DNA of 64,000 nt from Tenrec ecaudatus (lineage: Eukaryota > Chordata > Mammalia > Afrosoricida > Tenrecidae), in contig NC_134546.1 in the NCBI RefSeq assembly GCF_050624435.1, positions 75,991,700-76,055,699 of the forward strand, written 5' to 3'. The notes beneath the pieces were generated by a model. That model saw only the letters and a list, made by a program, of their open reading frames with translations, was not told the DNA's origin and ran no database searches. The number at the start of each line of letters is the position of its first letter. The stretch's first letter is position 1. Positions 1 to 9,554 of the stretch are shown piece by piece. The translations under genes were made by a program, and so were the position numbers.

Positions 1-61
1 CTACCCACAACCAATTGGGAAAAAAATTAGGATTTCCTTAAGAAATCCTAAGACCATACAC

Positions 62-286
62 CAGTGGTCCTCAGACCACAGCCTTCAGGCCACATGCAGT
101 CTGCTGAGGATATTTATCAGGTCTACCAGTTGTTTTTGCCACTTCTGCCTGTCCTGCTTAGCAACAGACCTGTCCAGTGTGCATACGAATTTAATCAGTT
201 AAAAAAAAACCAAACTATTGTTTGGCCCTCCAATAGCCTGAGGGACAGTGAATTGGCTCCTTGCATAAAAATTTTGAAGACCCCTG
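62..286. mobile_element. complete hAT-type MITE with 8-bp target duplication
   Basis: A 225-bp non-coding element starts CAGTGGTCCTCA and ends TGAAGACCCCTG, imperfect terminal inverted repeats of hAT type. The 8 bases ccatacac occur directly before (54-61) and directly after (287-294), a perfect hAT-length target-site duplication. Its inner sequence (for example 'tttggccctccaatagcctg') resembles a widespread mammalian hAT MITE family; I do not assign a family name. It is unrelated to the SPIN copies elsewhere in the window. Confidence 0.85.
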
Positions 287-294
287 CCATACAC

Positions 295-1160
295 CTTCAA
301 ACTAACCTAATTCAATTATCCCAATTGTTTGAATTGGGAAAACAACTTTGAATATATTCTACAACCTTAATCCTAACTTCATGACACAATGTCTCAATAT
401 CAGAAACCACCTTCCAAAACTATACTGTCTAAACCCTAACTCGTTATCTTTATCCCATAACACACAGCCCCTAAGCAACTCCAAACATAAGCTGGTAGGC
501 ACGACACATTCTAAACATAAAGCCCTTTAATGTGCTCACCAAAATCTGACTCTTAACTCATGACACTTATGTTCTGTTTCTATCCATTGACTCTTGTTCT
601 TGAACCAGGAACATTAATCCCAGGACCTAGATTCCAATCTCACACAGCCTCTGACTCTAGCACTCTATAACCCTAAATTGAACCCAAATCTAAGCCATCA
701 AGAAATTCACATTGCTAATTGTGTATGTGGAACTGTCTGCTCTTTCAGACTTTACCTAAATGTATGGAACTAAGGTAGGTAGACAGGCAAAACCAGGAAT
801 CACAAGCACATTTTCATAAACTTTTAAGGCATTTGCATATGACTCATGGAAGGTGGCAAAATAAAGTGGTTTATACATGTTTATGTATGAATATTTTATA
901 TATGAAATTCAAAGCTCATTAGCAATAAGTATACATGGAAATTCCCATGCTGGAAAAATAAATGGATCATGAAGAAACACTAGCAAAAAAGTAAAACAAA
1001 AGAGGCAATAGTTAGAAGAAATGCACATGAGGACTCTCAGGTTTATGACCAATATGTGAAGAGCCCAAAGTCACCATTCCAGTCCCCAAGAAAAATGGTA
1101 ACCAGATTGAACTCAGAATACTGAGGTCACAGGGCATGGTCTTGTTCTGTTGCCCATTAA
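295..1160. other. AT-rich stretch, nothing recognised
   Basis: I see no gene and no repeat boundary here. Open frames are under 70 codons and carry no recognisable motif. Confidence 0.5.
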
Positions 1161-1162
1161 AA

Positions 1163-1350
1163 AACAATGAACTGTCATTGAGTCAATTCTGACTTATAAT
1201 GTCTGTACAGGGCAGAGTACAAAAGGCCCTGTGTGTTTCTGAAACTGCAACTCTTTAAGGGAACTAGAAAGCATCACTAGTTAATGGTTTTGAATTGCTG
1301 ATCTTGTGGTTAGCAATCTAACACATAACCCACCACATGCCCATGGGTGC
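1163..1350 (+). repeat. AfroSINE-type SINE
   Basis: The family's landmarks are present in order: 'cattgagtcaattctgac', a block around 'gggcagagtac', 'aactctttaagggaactaga', and the 3' block 'ttgaattgctgatcttgtgg'. It is diverged, roughly a fifth of positions by eye. The same landmarks are used for the other SINE calls in this list. Confidence 0.75.
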
Positions 1351-2690
1351 ATCGTGTTCTTATAAACTGGAGAAAACTAGATGGCAGCTAACAATAAGAA
1401 AGGTATTGTTTTCAATGTCTCTAATTAATTTAGTTAGGAACAGAGCAAATATCAGTCCTCAAAACAGGGGGGAGGTACACATAGGTAAGTACGTTCTCAG
1501 TTGATTTCTACTGTGAAATCATTCTATGCCCCTGCCTATGGGGCCACTTTGTTTAGTAGTGGTTTTCACCCTATGCCCTTAATAGTCTAATTAATTGAAT
1601 TCATTGAAAACTGTGATTTGAAGGATGTGATGGAATTAACTAAGAGATAGGGCAAAATAATTTGTTCCAGGAGAAAGTACCTTCTGAAGTTTTCCATTAA
1701 AAATCTTATGAAGTATAGATTTACTCTGAAACCACATACTGTCACAATACAGAATCAAATGGCGGGCCAAATGATGGCTATTTATCAAATTATTATCTAA
1801 TTTAAATACAAGGAGCTCATTGGTAGTCAATCTTTCATGACGCCATGAATGCACAAGTGGGTTTCAAAAAGATCATGGAAAAATGGAATAAAAGATAATG
1901 GAATTTATACATGATTCTTTTGAAGCCTCTGTATATCTGTTCCTAATAGATAATGCTAAGTGCTGTAGTATTATTATGTTAAACAGAATAATGTAATACA
2001 TCTTTTATAATTCCTCAATTATACATCTTAAAAATCTTTAAGAAACCTGTTCTTGTTCCATGAAAACTCAGAAAGAATATTAAGAAATTTACATAGAGTG
2101 TCTCTCTTGAAGATCTATTAAAGTTGATATTAATTTTATTCTCTAGCTATGGTAAAGAGACCAGTTAGGTTACAGTATATCTGTACGATTCACATAGAAA
2201 ATTGTGAGAGCTGAAAATTAACAATGGCTTAATTTTTGAGTCCTGCAAATTTTGCATATTCAAAAAGGTGGTTTCTCATGTTATAGTTAAAAATTCAACC
2301 TCATTGTATAGTTTTGAGTTTTCCTTCTTTGAAAGAATGCCAGGTTCCATAGGTTCTGGCATGTGTGTACATGCACGCATGTGTGCCTGGCTTAGTTTTT
2401 GATGTACCTGAGCATTATAATGGTTTCCATGGATATGTGCTCATGGAGAGATTGGGAGTTTGTGTCTATTCAGAGTCTCTAGGGAAGAAAGTCTGGGTGA
2501 TGCACTTTGAGAAACCAGTTACTGAAACCCCTCTGCCACATCCCTGTGCAATGACACACATGGAGTCTGCAGGAGTTGGTGTGAGTTTGATGGCATCTGT
2601 TTGGCCAGGTTTATTTCTAGGGGTGGGGGAGAATCCTGGCTTCATTTGCTACCCTCAAAGCTGGCAGTGCAACTCCACCAGCAGATCTGT
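1351..2690. other. AT-rich stretch, nothing recognised
   Basis: No gene or clear repeat is seen. The 121-codon plus-strand frame at 2365-2730 has no family features and runs into a SINE, so it is treated as chance. Confidence 0.45.
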
Positions 2691-2805
2691 ACAAGAAAAA
2701 CAAGGCTGGTTGTTCCCGTATAGATTTTGAATCTCAGACACCTACTTAGGAACACTATGAGTGAGAATTGACTTTGTGGCAGTGAGTTTGCTTTTTGGCA
2801 TTAAG
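2690..2805 (-). repeat. partial AfroSINE-type SINE
   Basis: The antisense 5' body is seen as 'actatgagtgagaattgact' followed by 'ggcagtgagtttgctttttgg', the reverse of the family start. The 3' half is missing. Confidence 0.6.
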
Positions 2806-3850
2806 GATAATGAAGTTTTGTAGGTGGCACAAACAGCTTTAACTAGACTGTTCCACTGAGGGTTGATGGGTTAAATTCATCCTGCATTACTGTGAAGACA
2901 GGACTGGAGATCTGTTTCCACAAATGATACTCCAGAAATGTTATGAAGCTGTTCTGCTCTATAACACATGAAGTTACCATGAGATGGAATTAACATGACA
3001 TGTAACCTAACCAAAGGGAAAACTAAACATGATGAAAGCATATTCATGTCTATGTATGCACATTGGTTTTATGTTGAAAATATGACTAAATCAGAAATGC
3101 AAAAATAATTTTCATTTAGAATCACTGTGCCCAGAGTGAAAAACATGTAAGCTTATTGAGAATTTGGCCTATCTAAATAATTTAGTGAAGAAGTCCTACT
3201 GCTACAGTAAATGTATGGCAGCTCCACGAAATGTAAGCAGTTGTGTCCCACAATGTGGCAATCTGGTCCCATATTAATTATAGCCTAGAAACCACAAGAA
3301 AGAGTTTAAGGTCCTATGGCATCACAGAGTGCACCAGAGTGCACCTGAGAACAATAAAGCAGTCAATAAAACAAGCCTTTTATCAAGAATACTTGGATAA
3401 AGGGTTCAAACAATAAAGTATTTCCATGCACTGGGAGATAGAGAATGGTAACTTTATTTTAAATAAGATGACATCTTACTAAATATAAGAATTATAGAGA
3501 GAACAGAAAAGCTGGTGAAGGGAGAAAAAAAAAAGAATTATATATCTGAAAGTTACCTTGTATTAGGAATCATTGTGACACAATTTTTTAAAATGAGGAG
3601 CTAACATTAGGACACAGTTCTTACACAGTCAAATCAAACACATTGAAGAAGAAACAGTTAACAAATGAAATAAATCAATCAAAAGGATTCAATGAATTTA
3701 CATAATTAGAATTGGGTTCTATGAAACATTGTCTATACCCACTAGGATAACTGATAAATGAACACTTTAAATATTATGTCACTGTGGAAATAACTCAAAA
3801 AACCAAAAAAGTGCTTACCTAGAAGGCATGTGTCACTAAAAGATAATATT
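2806..3850. other. AT-rich stretch, nothing recognised
   Basis: No coding frame above about 60 codons and no repeat family identified. Confidence 0.45.
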
Positions 3851-3995
3851 AATGTACAAAACCAAAACTCACTGCCATCGAGTCAATTCTGACTCATAGT
3901 GATCTTATAGGGCAGTGTAGAGCTGCTCTCTGGATTTTCAAAACTGAAACTCTTTACAGTTGAAGAAAATCTATTCTTTCTCCAGATTGATACAC
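3850..3995 (+). repeat. AfroSINE-type SINE, 3' truncated
   Basis: It opens 'aaactcactgccatcgagtc' and runs through 'gtgatcttatagggcag' to the 'aactctttacag' block, then is lost. This is one of the better-preserved 5' ends in the window. Confidence 0.8.
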
Positions 3996-3999
3996 AAAA

Positions 4000-6240
4000 G
4001 GACCTGAAAACAAATAAAATATTTGCTGGAATCTGCAAATCAAAAGGATAATAAAGGAAACCAAATTTCCCTATTAATAAAATGAGTGGACATTAAATCT
4101 CGGCCAGCAATGCACTATGAGTCACGAGGGAAGATAAGGGGGTGGTGGCCCTGGTGGAAGAGCGCAGTGATAGAGAGATGAGCTATTAACACAACCAGTC
4201 TCTGAGCTGAGGTGCTCTTCACACTCCAAGTGGAAAGGTACAGCATCGGCAGAGACAAAACCCAGGAGCTGTATTCGAGATTAAAGTCTTAGCACCCCAG
4301 TTAGAAAAGGGCCTTGGATGGCAGTGCATGCCTAAAGTCCATATGAAGGGTATCCCCATAGATTAAATCCTCCTCTGCATTATTTCTAATCATTAATGAA
4401 AGTTCTCCTTAAATTTTATTTGCGATTGGAGTCCCTTTTGCAGTCTAAAACAGAGCAAGCACAAGCTAGTTTACGATGGGCAGAGATGATTAAGGAAGCA
4501 TAGTTTAAAGAGAATATTTGTTAAATCTTAAGAGACAAAGACAAAGTAAAGACACAAACAAATCATCTATCTGGATGAGGGAAGCCACCAACAGGAGGTG
4601 GAAATGGCTTCCCAGGTTCACAATTGAGATGTGAATTAAAGACGTTGTGGGAGTGGGGCAGGGCAAAGGAAAATGTCACGAAAGCATGATTGGTGATCAA
4701 TGAACACATCTCAATGGCAGACCCTTCCATCCTTAGATAGCGGGCTTACAAGATGGGTCCAGGGTCTCCTGACCAATGCAATCAGGGAAAGGCTGATAGT
4801 ACATGGTTCCTGACTAGGAGACCCCCTATACTGTTTGGTGACCTCCATCAAGGACACACATACAGGCAAACCTCCAAGAGAGACTGTCCCTCCCTGGGCT
4901 GCCTGGAGAGGTTAAAGTAATCCAGTATCCAAAGGCCTCTGCCTGAGGGCCAGATTACCTACAACCTTGGTTCCTGGACAGAACACACTCAGTGGAAGTT
5001 GACTCTATGCGAGGACTTAAACTTTGCCCGTGTTTGGGGCTGTGACTGCTATGGCGCCCTTTTGCAAAGCAAGGTGCTGGGAAGTTTAGCTCTAAAACAG
5101 ACCTCAGTCATCAGTGGGGTGGCATAATGACTGCAAGGCTGGCCTCTCCTTTCGGGAAAGGCAACTCTGGGGTCCCTTGCTCTCATGCCTGACACCTGAC
5201 ATGGAGGGAACAGACACTAGACAAGAACCTATCCCCAATCTGGCCTTTCTGGCTTGAGGGGTGAGGGTGCATGAGGGGTTCTGGACAGGATAAAGGAGGC
5301 ATTGAATGAATGCTCTGTGGCCTGTACCCAGCTCAGAAAGGATTTAAATGGAAAAGTCCCAGGGGATTGAGGCATCCTGTAACTGGGGCCGACAGGATGC
5401 AGGAATTGTAAAGTCCTCCGGAACCAAGACACTGCTGGGACAGCACCCTGCAGGGAACTCCACGCATGGAATCCACATAGAAACATAGAGACTCACCTAC
5501 CCTTTGGGGGAAACTCACTCAGAAACTTCTCAGTCAAAGGAAGTAGGTTCAACAGGAAATTGCATCATCTAGGTAGGGGGTGGGGTGGAGTCTGTCCTAA
5601 GGGGTGTGACCTGGAGGATATGGGGAGGGAGGGGCCAAGAGGTGAGCTTCAGCACCTGGAGTGGCAACTGATTCATTCTTAGTTGCATAGTCTGGAAGCC
5701 CTGCTGAAACCTGTTCATTTTGGGTGATCCTGCCTGCATTTGAAACACAACAACACAAAAGCCATGACAGGAAGACAAGCTGACAGAAAGTGGTGGGTGG
5801 AGAGCAGGCTTCCCAACTGTGAATATCCCCAAGAGACACTCCCATTGCATGGACTACAGAGACATACCTGACAGCACCTGATGCCATCTGCTCCATTTGA
5901 CCATGCCTCTCCTGGAAACATGACTTTCTCATGAACTCCTCCAATCACGCAAGTCAAAGAAGAGGCCTAACTAAGACTTGTAGACTCAAGAGCCACAATG
6001 GAAAGACCCTTCACAAAACTTCCTCCTCAGACACTGATTTCAGGCTCTGCTCCCTATGCTAGACCACCCAGACTCCAGATTCCTTTTCCCTGGTGCATGC
6101 TCAGGTGAGCATCTAGATTAGAGATTCCTGAAAATGCCACAGTTGTCTTCTGTTCCTCCTCTTCCCCTCCCCCTCTGTCTCCATCTCCTCATTGCTAAAA
6201 TGTATCCCCCCAATCTGTGGGTTCTGTATTACTCTTTTGA
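4000..6240. other. mostly unidentified, relatively GC-rich block
   Basis: About 4560-6080 is richer in G and C than its surroundings and carries several overlapping minus-strand open frames of 80-115 codons. None shows a domain, a conserved start or a convincing splice pattern. A short piece near 5640-5770 resembles the antisense 5' end of the RTE LINE. The rest could be an unrecognised LINE 5' region or LTR-like sequence. Confidence 0.4.
5640..5770 (-). mobile_element. RTE LINE 5' fragment
   Basis: The stretch around 'ctgctgaaacctgttc' and 'gatcctgcctgcatttgaa' resembles the beginning of the RTE element whose endonuclease region lies at 15600-17100. It is short and diverged. Confidence 0.4.
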
Positions 6241-6249
6241 TGCAATCTT

Positions 6250-6530
6250 GCTGTGTACATAAGTGCCTGATTTCCAGGAAGATCCAGTCATCTAATTGTC
6301 CTTCACCAACAGTGTTTCCTTTAATATATTTGTTGTGTTGAGGTCTCTTCCTTCCATTTCCATATTATTGAGTATTTTTATCAGGAATAGGTGTTGGATA
6401 TTGTCATATATCTTTTCTGCATCTATTAACATGATCAGAGTGTTCTTATTTTTCTCCTGTTTATGTAGTCGGTTACATTAATATTTTTTCTAATGTTGAA
6501 ACATCTTTGCATCCCTGGTAATAATTCCAC
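6250..6530 (-). mobile_element. L1 ORF2 fragment
   Basis: The plus strand shows the antisense of L1 ORF2, for example 'ggtgttggatattgtcat', 'ttttctgcatctatta' and 'atctttgcatccctggta'. It is 5' and 3' truncated, with no intact frame. Confidence 0.75.
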
Positions 6531-7000
6531 TCAGTCAAGGTGAAATATGAGCTCAAAGGCAGGGATAGGTGCTCTCTAACTCAATCCATCCCATTTCTAC
6601 AAATTTGTCCATAAACTGTTATGGCGTATGATGTAATCATTCTCCTCAATTAATTAGAGTCATGAAATCATCAAATTTTTTACTGTGTTGCTAAAACACC
6701 AGTATAATATATTCCATTGTAGAGTGTATTTTTAAATGCTTTTACCCCACATTCTCTGCAGTTGTAAAATTGTGTATTAACTTTTCTCGTGCATGAAAAT
6801 AAAAAATAAAGTTCTCATGCAAATCTGCAGTTGTTCAATATTGTCCTTAACTCTTGATTAATCTTGCAGTTATATATTTTCAAATCATGACTATGTTTTC
6901 AATAACTGTTCTCAATGATTATTACTTTAATGCTTATTTAAAAAATACTCTAACATTTTAGTATTTATTATACTCAGAGCCAGTGTACAATGGAAGTTGT
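6531..7000. other. AT-rich stretch, nothing recognised
   Basis: No gene or repeat is identified. Confidence 0.45.
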
Positions 7001-7004
7001 TATT

Positions 7005-7220
7005 ATTTGGTGTCATTAAGTGAGTTCTAAATTATAGTGACCCTGTGTACCACAGGAAGAAACACTGGCTTGTCCTTTATCATCTTCATAATTGTTCAAA
7101 TATTTGAGCCCGTTGCTTCAGCCTTTGTCACTCTAAATAGTTTTATTCTTGTTTGCTGCCCCTCTACTTTACCAAGCACCACTTTTAATGTGATGTTACT
7201 ATTGTATTTACCTTCAGTTT
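7005..7220 (-). mobile_element. RTE LINE 3' end fragment
   Basis: The antisense RTE tail is seen: 'atagtgaccctgtgtacca', 'tttgagcccgttgcttcagc' and 'ctctactttaccaagcac'. It ends just upstream of the IER3IP1 retrocopy, so the retrocopy's 5' flank is LINE sequence rather than a native promoter. Confidence 0.65.
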
Positions 7221-7298
7221 TCAAATATGAAAACACAGTAAGGTTTTACGTTTATGCGGGCGTGGAAGCCGGCGGGTCTGGGGTGGCTGCGGGCGGCC

Positions 7299-7547
7299 AT
7301 GGCCTTCACCCTGTACTCGCTGCTGCAGGCGGCCCTGCTCTGCGTCAACGCCATCGCCGTGCTGCACGAGGAGCGCTTCCTCAAGAACATTGGCTGGGGA
7401 ACAGACCAGGGAATTGGCGGATTCGGAGAGGAGCCAGGAATTAAATCTCAGCTAATGAACATTATTCGATCTGTAAGGACCGTGATGAGAGTGCCATTGA
7501 TAATAGTAAACTCAATTGTAATCGTATTACTGTTACTGTTCGGGTGA
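7299..7547 (+). CDS. IER3IP1: intronless IER3IP1 copy (processed retrocopy, open frame)
   Basis: The 83-codon frame encodes an 82-residue protein starting MAFTLYSLLQAALLC and ending IVLLLLFG. I recognise this as IER3IP1, a small two-pass membrane protein of the endoplasmic reticulum involved in secretory-pathway homeostasis. Two hydrophobic segments are visible, about residues 1-22 and 60-82, around a conserved central loop (HEERFLKNIGWGTDQG). Length equals the family's usual length. The start at 7299 matches the family N terminus; a frame upstream from 7254 is 5'UTR. The parental gene is spliced, while this copy has no introns, carries a GC-rich 5'UTR-like leader and has downstream AATAAA motifs, so it is a retrocopy. 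From memory it differs from the human protein at only about two positions. No promoter is visible. It may be a young pseudogene or an expressed retrogene. Confidence 0.9.
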   Translation: MAFTLYSLLQAALLCVNAIAVLHEERFLKNIGWGTDQGIGGFGEEPGIKSQLMNIIRSVRTVMRVPLIIVNSIVIVLLLLFG

Positions 7548-7735
7548 AGTCCAGCGAGGACGATCGAGACAGAGGAAGAGATGCCATGTCAGCAGGAGCT
7601 ACTGCTTCGTCCTTATTGGAAAACAGAGTGTCGTAGCTGGCCAACCTTGCACTTGACAAAAATGTAAAGCTGACAATAAAACACGAGTTCTTATTCATCT
7701 GAAAAATAAAAGAACAATAAAGTCAGACCTGTCAT
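7548..7735 (+). other. 3'UTR-like tail of the IER3IP1 retrocopy
   Basis: Non-coding sequence continues after the stop and contains 'caataaaacacg' and 'aaaataaaagaacaataaag', which look like poly(A) signals and a decayed A-rich tail. The exact end of the retrocopy and its target duplication could not be fixed. Confidence 0.55.
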
Positions 7736-7739
7736 ACAA

Positions 7740-8250
7740 ATTCTAGACTCATAGAACCATAGAGAGCTGAGTAAAATCTCCTTAGGTACCTCGACCAGCG
7801 GGACTCAGTTATTCGAGGGGTTCCGAGGGAGACCCAGCCTGAAAGAGAAACGGGCGAGAGAGAGGAGCAAGACCAAGCAGATTCTTGTCAAGGTTTGAGT
7901 TTATTGCTACACAAGTCTCTCTATAAAGGGTGAGGCAAACAAGGGAGTTCAAAGGGGAGATAAAAAAAAGGAAGGGCGGGGGTGTAGAGCACACAGGGCA
8001 GGCAGACACAAATCTACTTGGAATGCCAGGTGCTGGAATAAACAAAGGTGGGCCATCTGGTGTGTGTCAGGGTAAGACAAGGTTGAGGTGACGTGGCTTT
8101 AGCCCTGCCGGGCAGACAATATGGCGTTGGTTTTGTCAGGCTGATTATGTCCGGTTCCCAACTCTTAGGCTTTTGGTTTTTTCTTCCATTTTGTAGAACA
8201 TATTGTTTCATCTTTACCATAGCAGGTAGTGTCCTTAAAAACAACAGTCC
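7740..8250 (-). mobile_element. probable solitary retroviral LTR, antisense
   Basis: Read on the minus strand, a TATA-like 'ccctttatagaga' is followed by 'gcaataaactcaaa' (poly(A) signal) and a C/T-rich U5 with 'ctctctctcgcccg'. That order of U3, R and U5 signals is what an LTR shows. No gag, pol or env frames adjoin it, so it is probably a solo LTR. The TG and CA ends and the target duplication were not fixed; boundaries are approximate. An endogenous retrovirus group is not assigned. Confidence 0.6.
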
Positions 8251-8358
8251 AAAACTAGACTGGTGATGTAGTGGTTTATTTTCTGTCTCAGACATGCATA
8301 AGCACATGGAAGTTAAAGTATACTTCAGTATTCAAGAGATGAATAAAATATTTAGTTT

Positions 8359-8628
8359 GGACAACAGAAAAGGGGGTGAAGGGAGACGTCGGACAGGGCA
8401 AGATATGACAAAATAATAATTTATAAATTCTCAAGGGCTCATGAGGGAGGGGGGAGCGGAGAGGGAGGGGGGAAAAAGAAGACCTGCTGCAAAGGGCTTA
8501 AGTGGAGAGCAAATGCTTTGAAAATGATGAGGGCAAAGAATGTACAGATCTGCTTTGCACAATTGATGTATGTATGGATTGTGATAAGAATTGTATGTGT
8601 CCCTCATAAAATGTTTAAAAAGAAAAAA
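8359..8628 (+). mobile_element. poly(A) retroelement family, 3' fragment
   Basis: This is the 3' ~270 bp of the repeat family whose longest copy is at 53079-55521. Landmarks are 'agggagacgtcgg', 'gggcaagatatgacaaaata' and the end 'cctcataaaatgtttaaaaa'. The flanks 'tttagtttg' (before) and 'ttcagtttg' (after) may be a diverged target duplication. Confidence 0.75.
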
Positions 8629-8639
8629 AATTCAGTTTG

Positions 8640-9054
8640 TTTTGTATAACATTAAAATTGTGTTGCTTTGGTAGAAGTATATTGCTTATTCTTTTATGTG
8701 GCCTTGAGCACACCTTTTACCATGTGGATATTCAGTGTCACATTGGGAGATTGGTGTCTTTAGCTCAGTCAGTGCTGTCTATGAGGTATGTGACTTTGAT
8801 CATACATCTGATAATACTCTAACCGTTTGTCAGGATAAGAAATGTTTTTTCCCCACTAAGACCTACACATTTATTATTTCCAATTCATTGCAATCCCTTC
8901 CTGTATGGTCAGTGTAATGAAGAACAACCTTTCAAATAATGTTGGTGGAAATGATTTCATATTAATCTCTGCCATATCAAGTAAGATTCTTCTTTTCCTG
9001 AATGTCTATGCAGCTTAATGAAGCCTTAACTCCTGCCTGTTTTTTCACTTACGT
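8640..9054. other. upstream flank of the small spliced gene, nothing recognised
   Basis: AT-rich sequence without repeats I recognise, leading into the CpG-containing start region of the next gene. Confidence 0.4.
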
Positions 9055-9170
9055 GTTTCCGGATCACACCCATGACTATTCTCCTCTCTTTCCGGGTCAC
9101 CCTGAGACGGGCCGGAAGTGGCGGTGTCCTAGCCGGAAGTGAGGGTCATACTGCAGTTCCTACTTGCTGT
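9055..9170 (+). promoter_or_regulatory. ETS-type housekeeping promoter
   Basis: Two exact CCGGAAGTG motifs (9112-9120 and 9133-9141) lie 21 bp apart, with further TTCCGG cores near 9058 and 9091. Paired ETS/GABP sites with local CpG and no TATA box are typical of broadly active mammalian promoters. They sit directly before a non-coding exon with a good donor, so I place the start of transcription at about 9120-9170. Confidence 0.65.
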
Positions 9171-9232
9171 GCCTGGGGCGTGGTGCCACAGAAGCGCCAG
9201 CAGCCTGAGCACTGTGTAGTCGGCGCGCCCAG
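9150..9232 (+). other. 5'UTR exon of the small spliced gene
   Basis: The sequence ends '...gcgcgcccag' at 9232 and is followed by gtgaggg, a strong donor. It holds no start codon in frame with the downstream exons. The 5' edge is a guess. Confidence 0.5.
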
Positions 9233-9554
9233 GTGAGGGCTCCAGCGGTGACCAGTTTGGGGTGACCCTGGTGCACACAGCAGCCTGGCTGGGGTGCAAG
9301 CGTCCTTCTTCCTCCTCCCCCGCTCTGTCAGCGCCTCTCGCGTGGTGAGATGTGGGAGGGTGTCCCAGTGGCTGGTTCCACCCCCCGTTTGGGAATTGGT
9401 TGGGGTTCCTGGGGAAAATTCCTGTTGGAGAAAGGAGGATCCCAGACTGGGGCTTTGGGCGTCGGTGTTCCTGATTCATGAGGGAATTTTGCGTGTCTCC
9501 CCCCCCTCCATTCTTTCCTTTCACACAGCGGTGCCTCCTCCTGAGATTCCTAGA

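Noticed and set aside
1163..1350. tRNA gene from the tRNA-like SINE bodies
   Set aside because: The SINE heads are diverged and cannot form a cloverleaf by eye; no true tRNA or rRNA gene was seen in the window.
2365..2730. 121-codon plus-strand frame
   Set aside because: No motif, start context or conservation evidence, and its 3' end enters a SINE.
5597..5944. 115-codon minus-strand frame overlapping two others
   Set aside because: Overlapping frames in one GC-rich block with no recognisable protein features; one end lies in RTE-like sequence.
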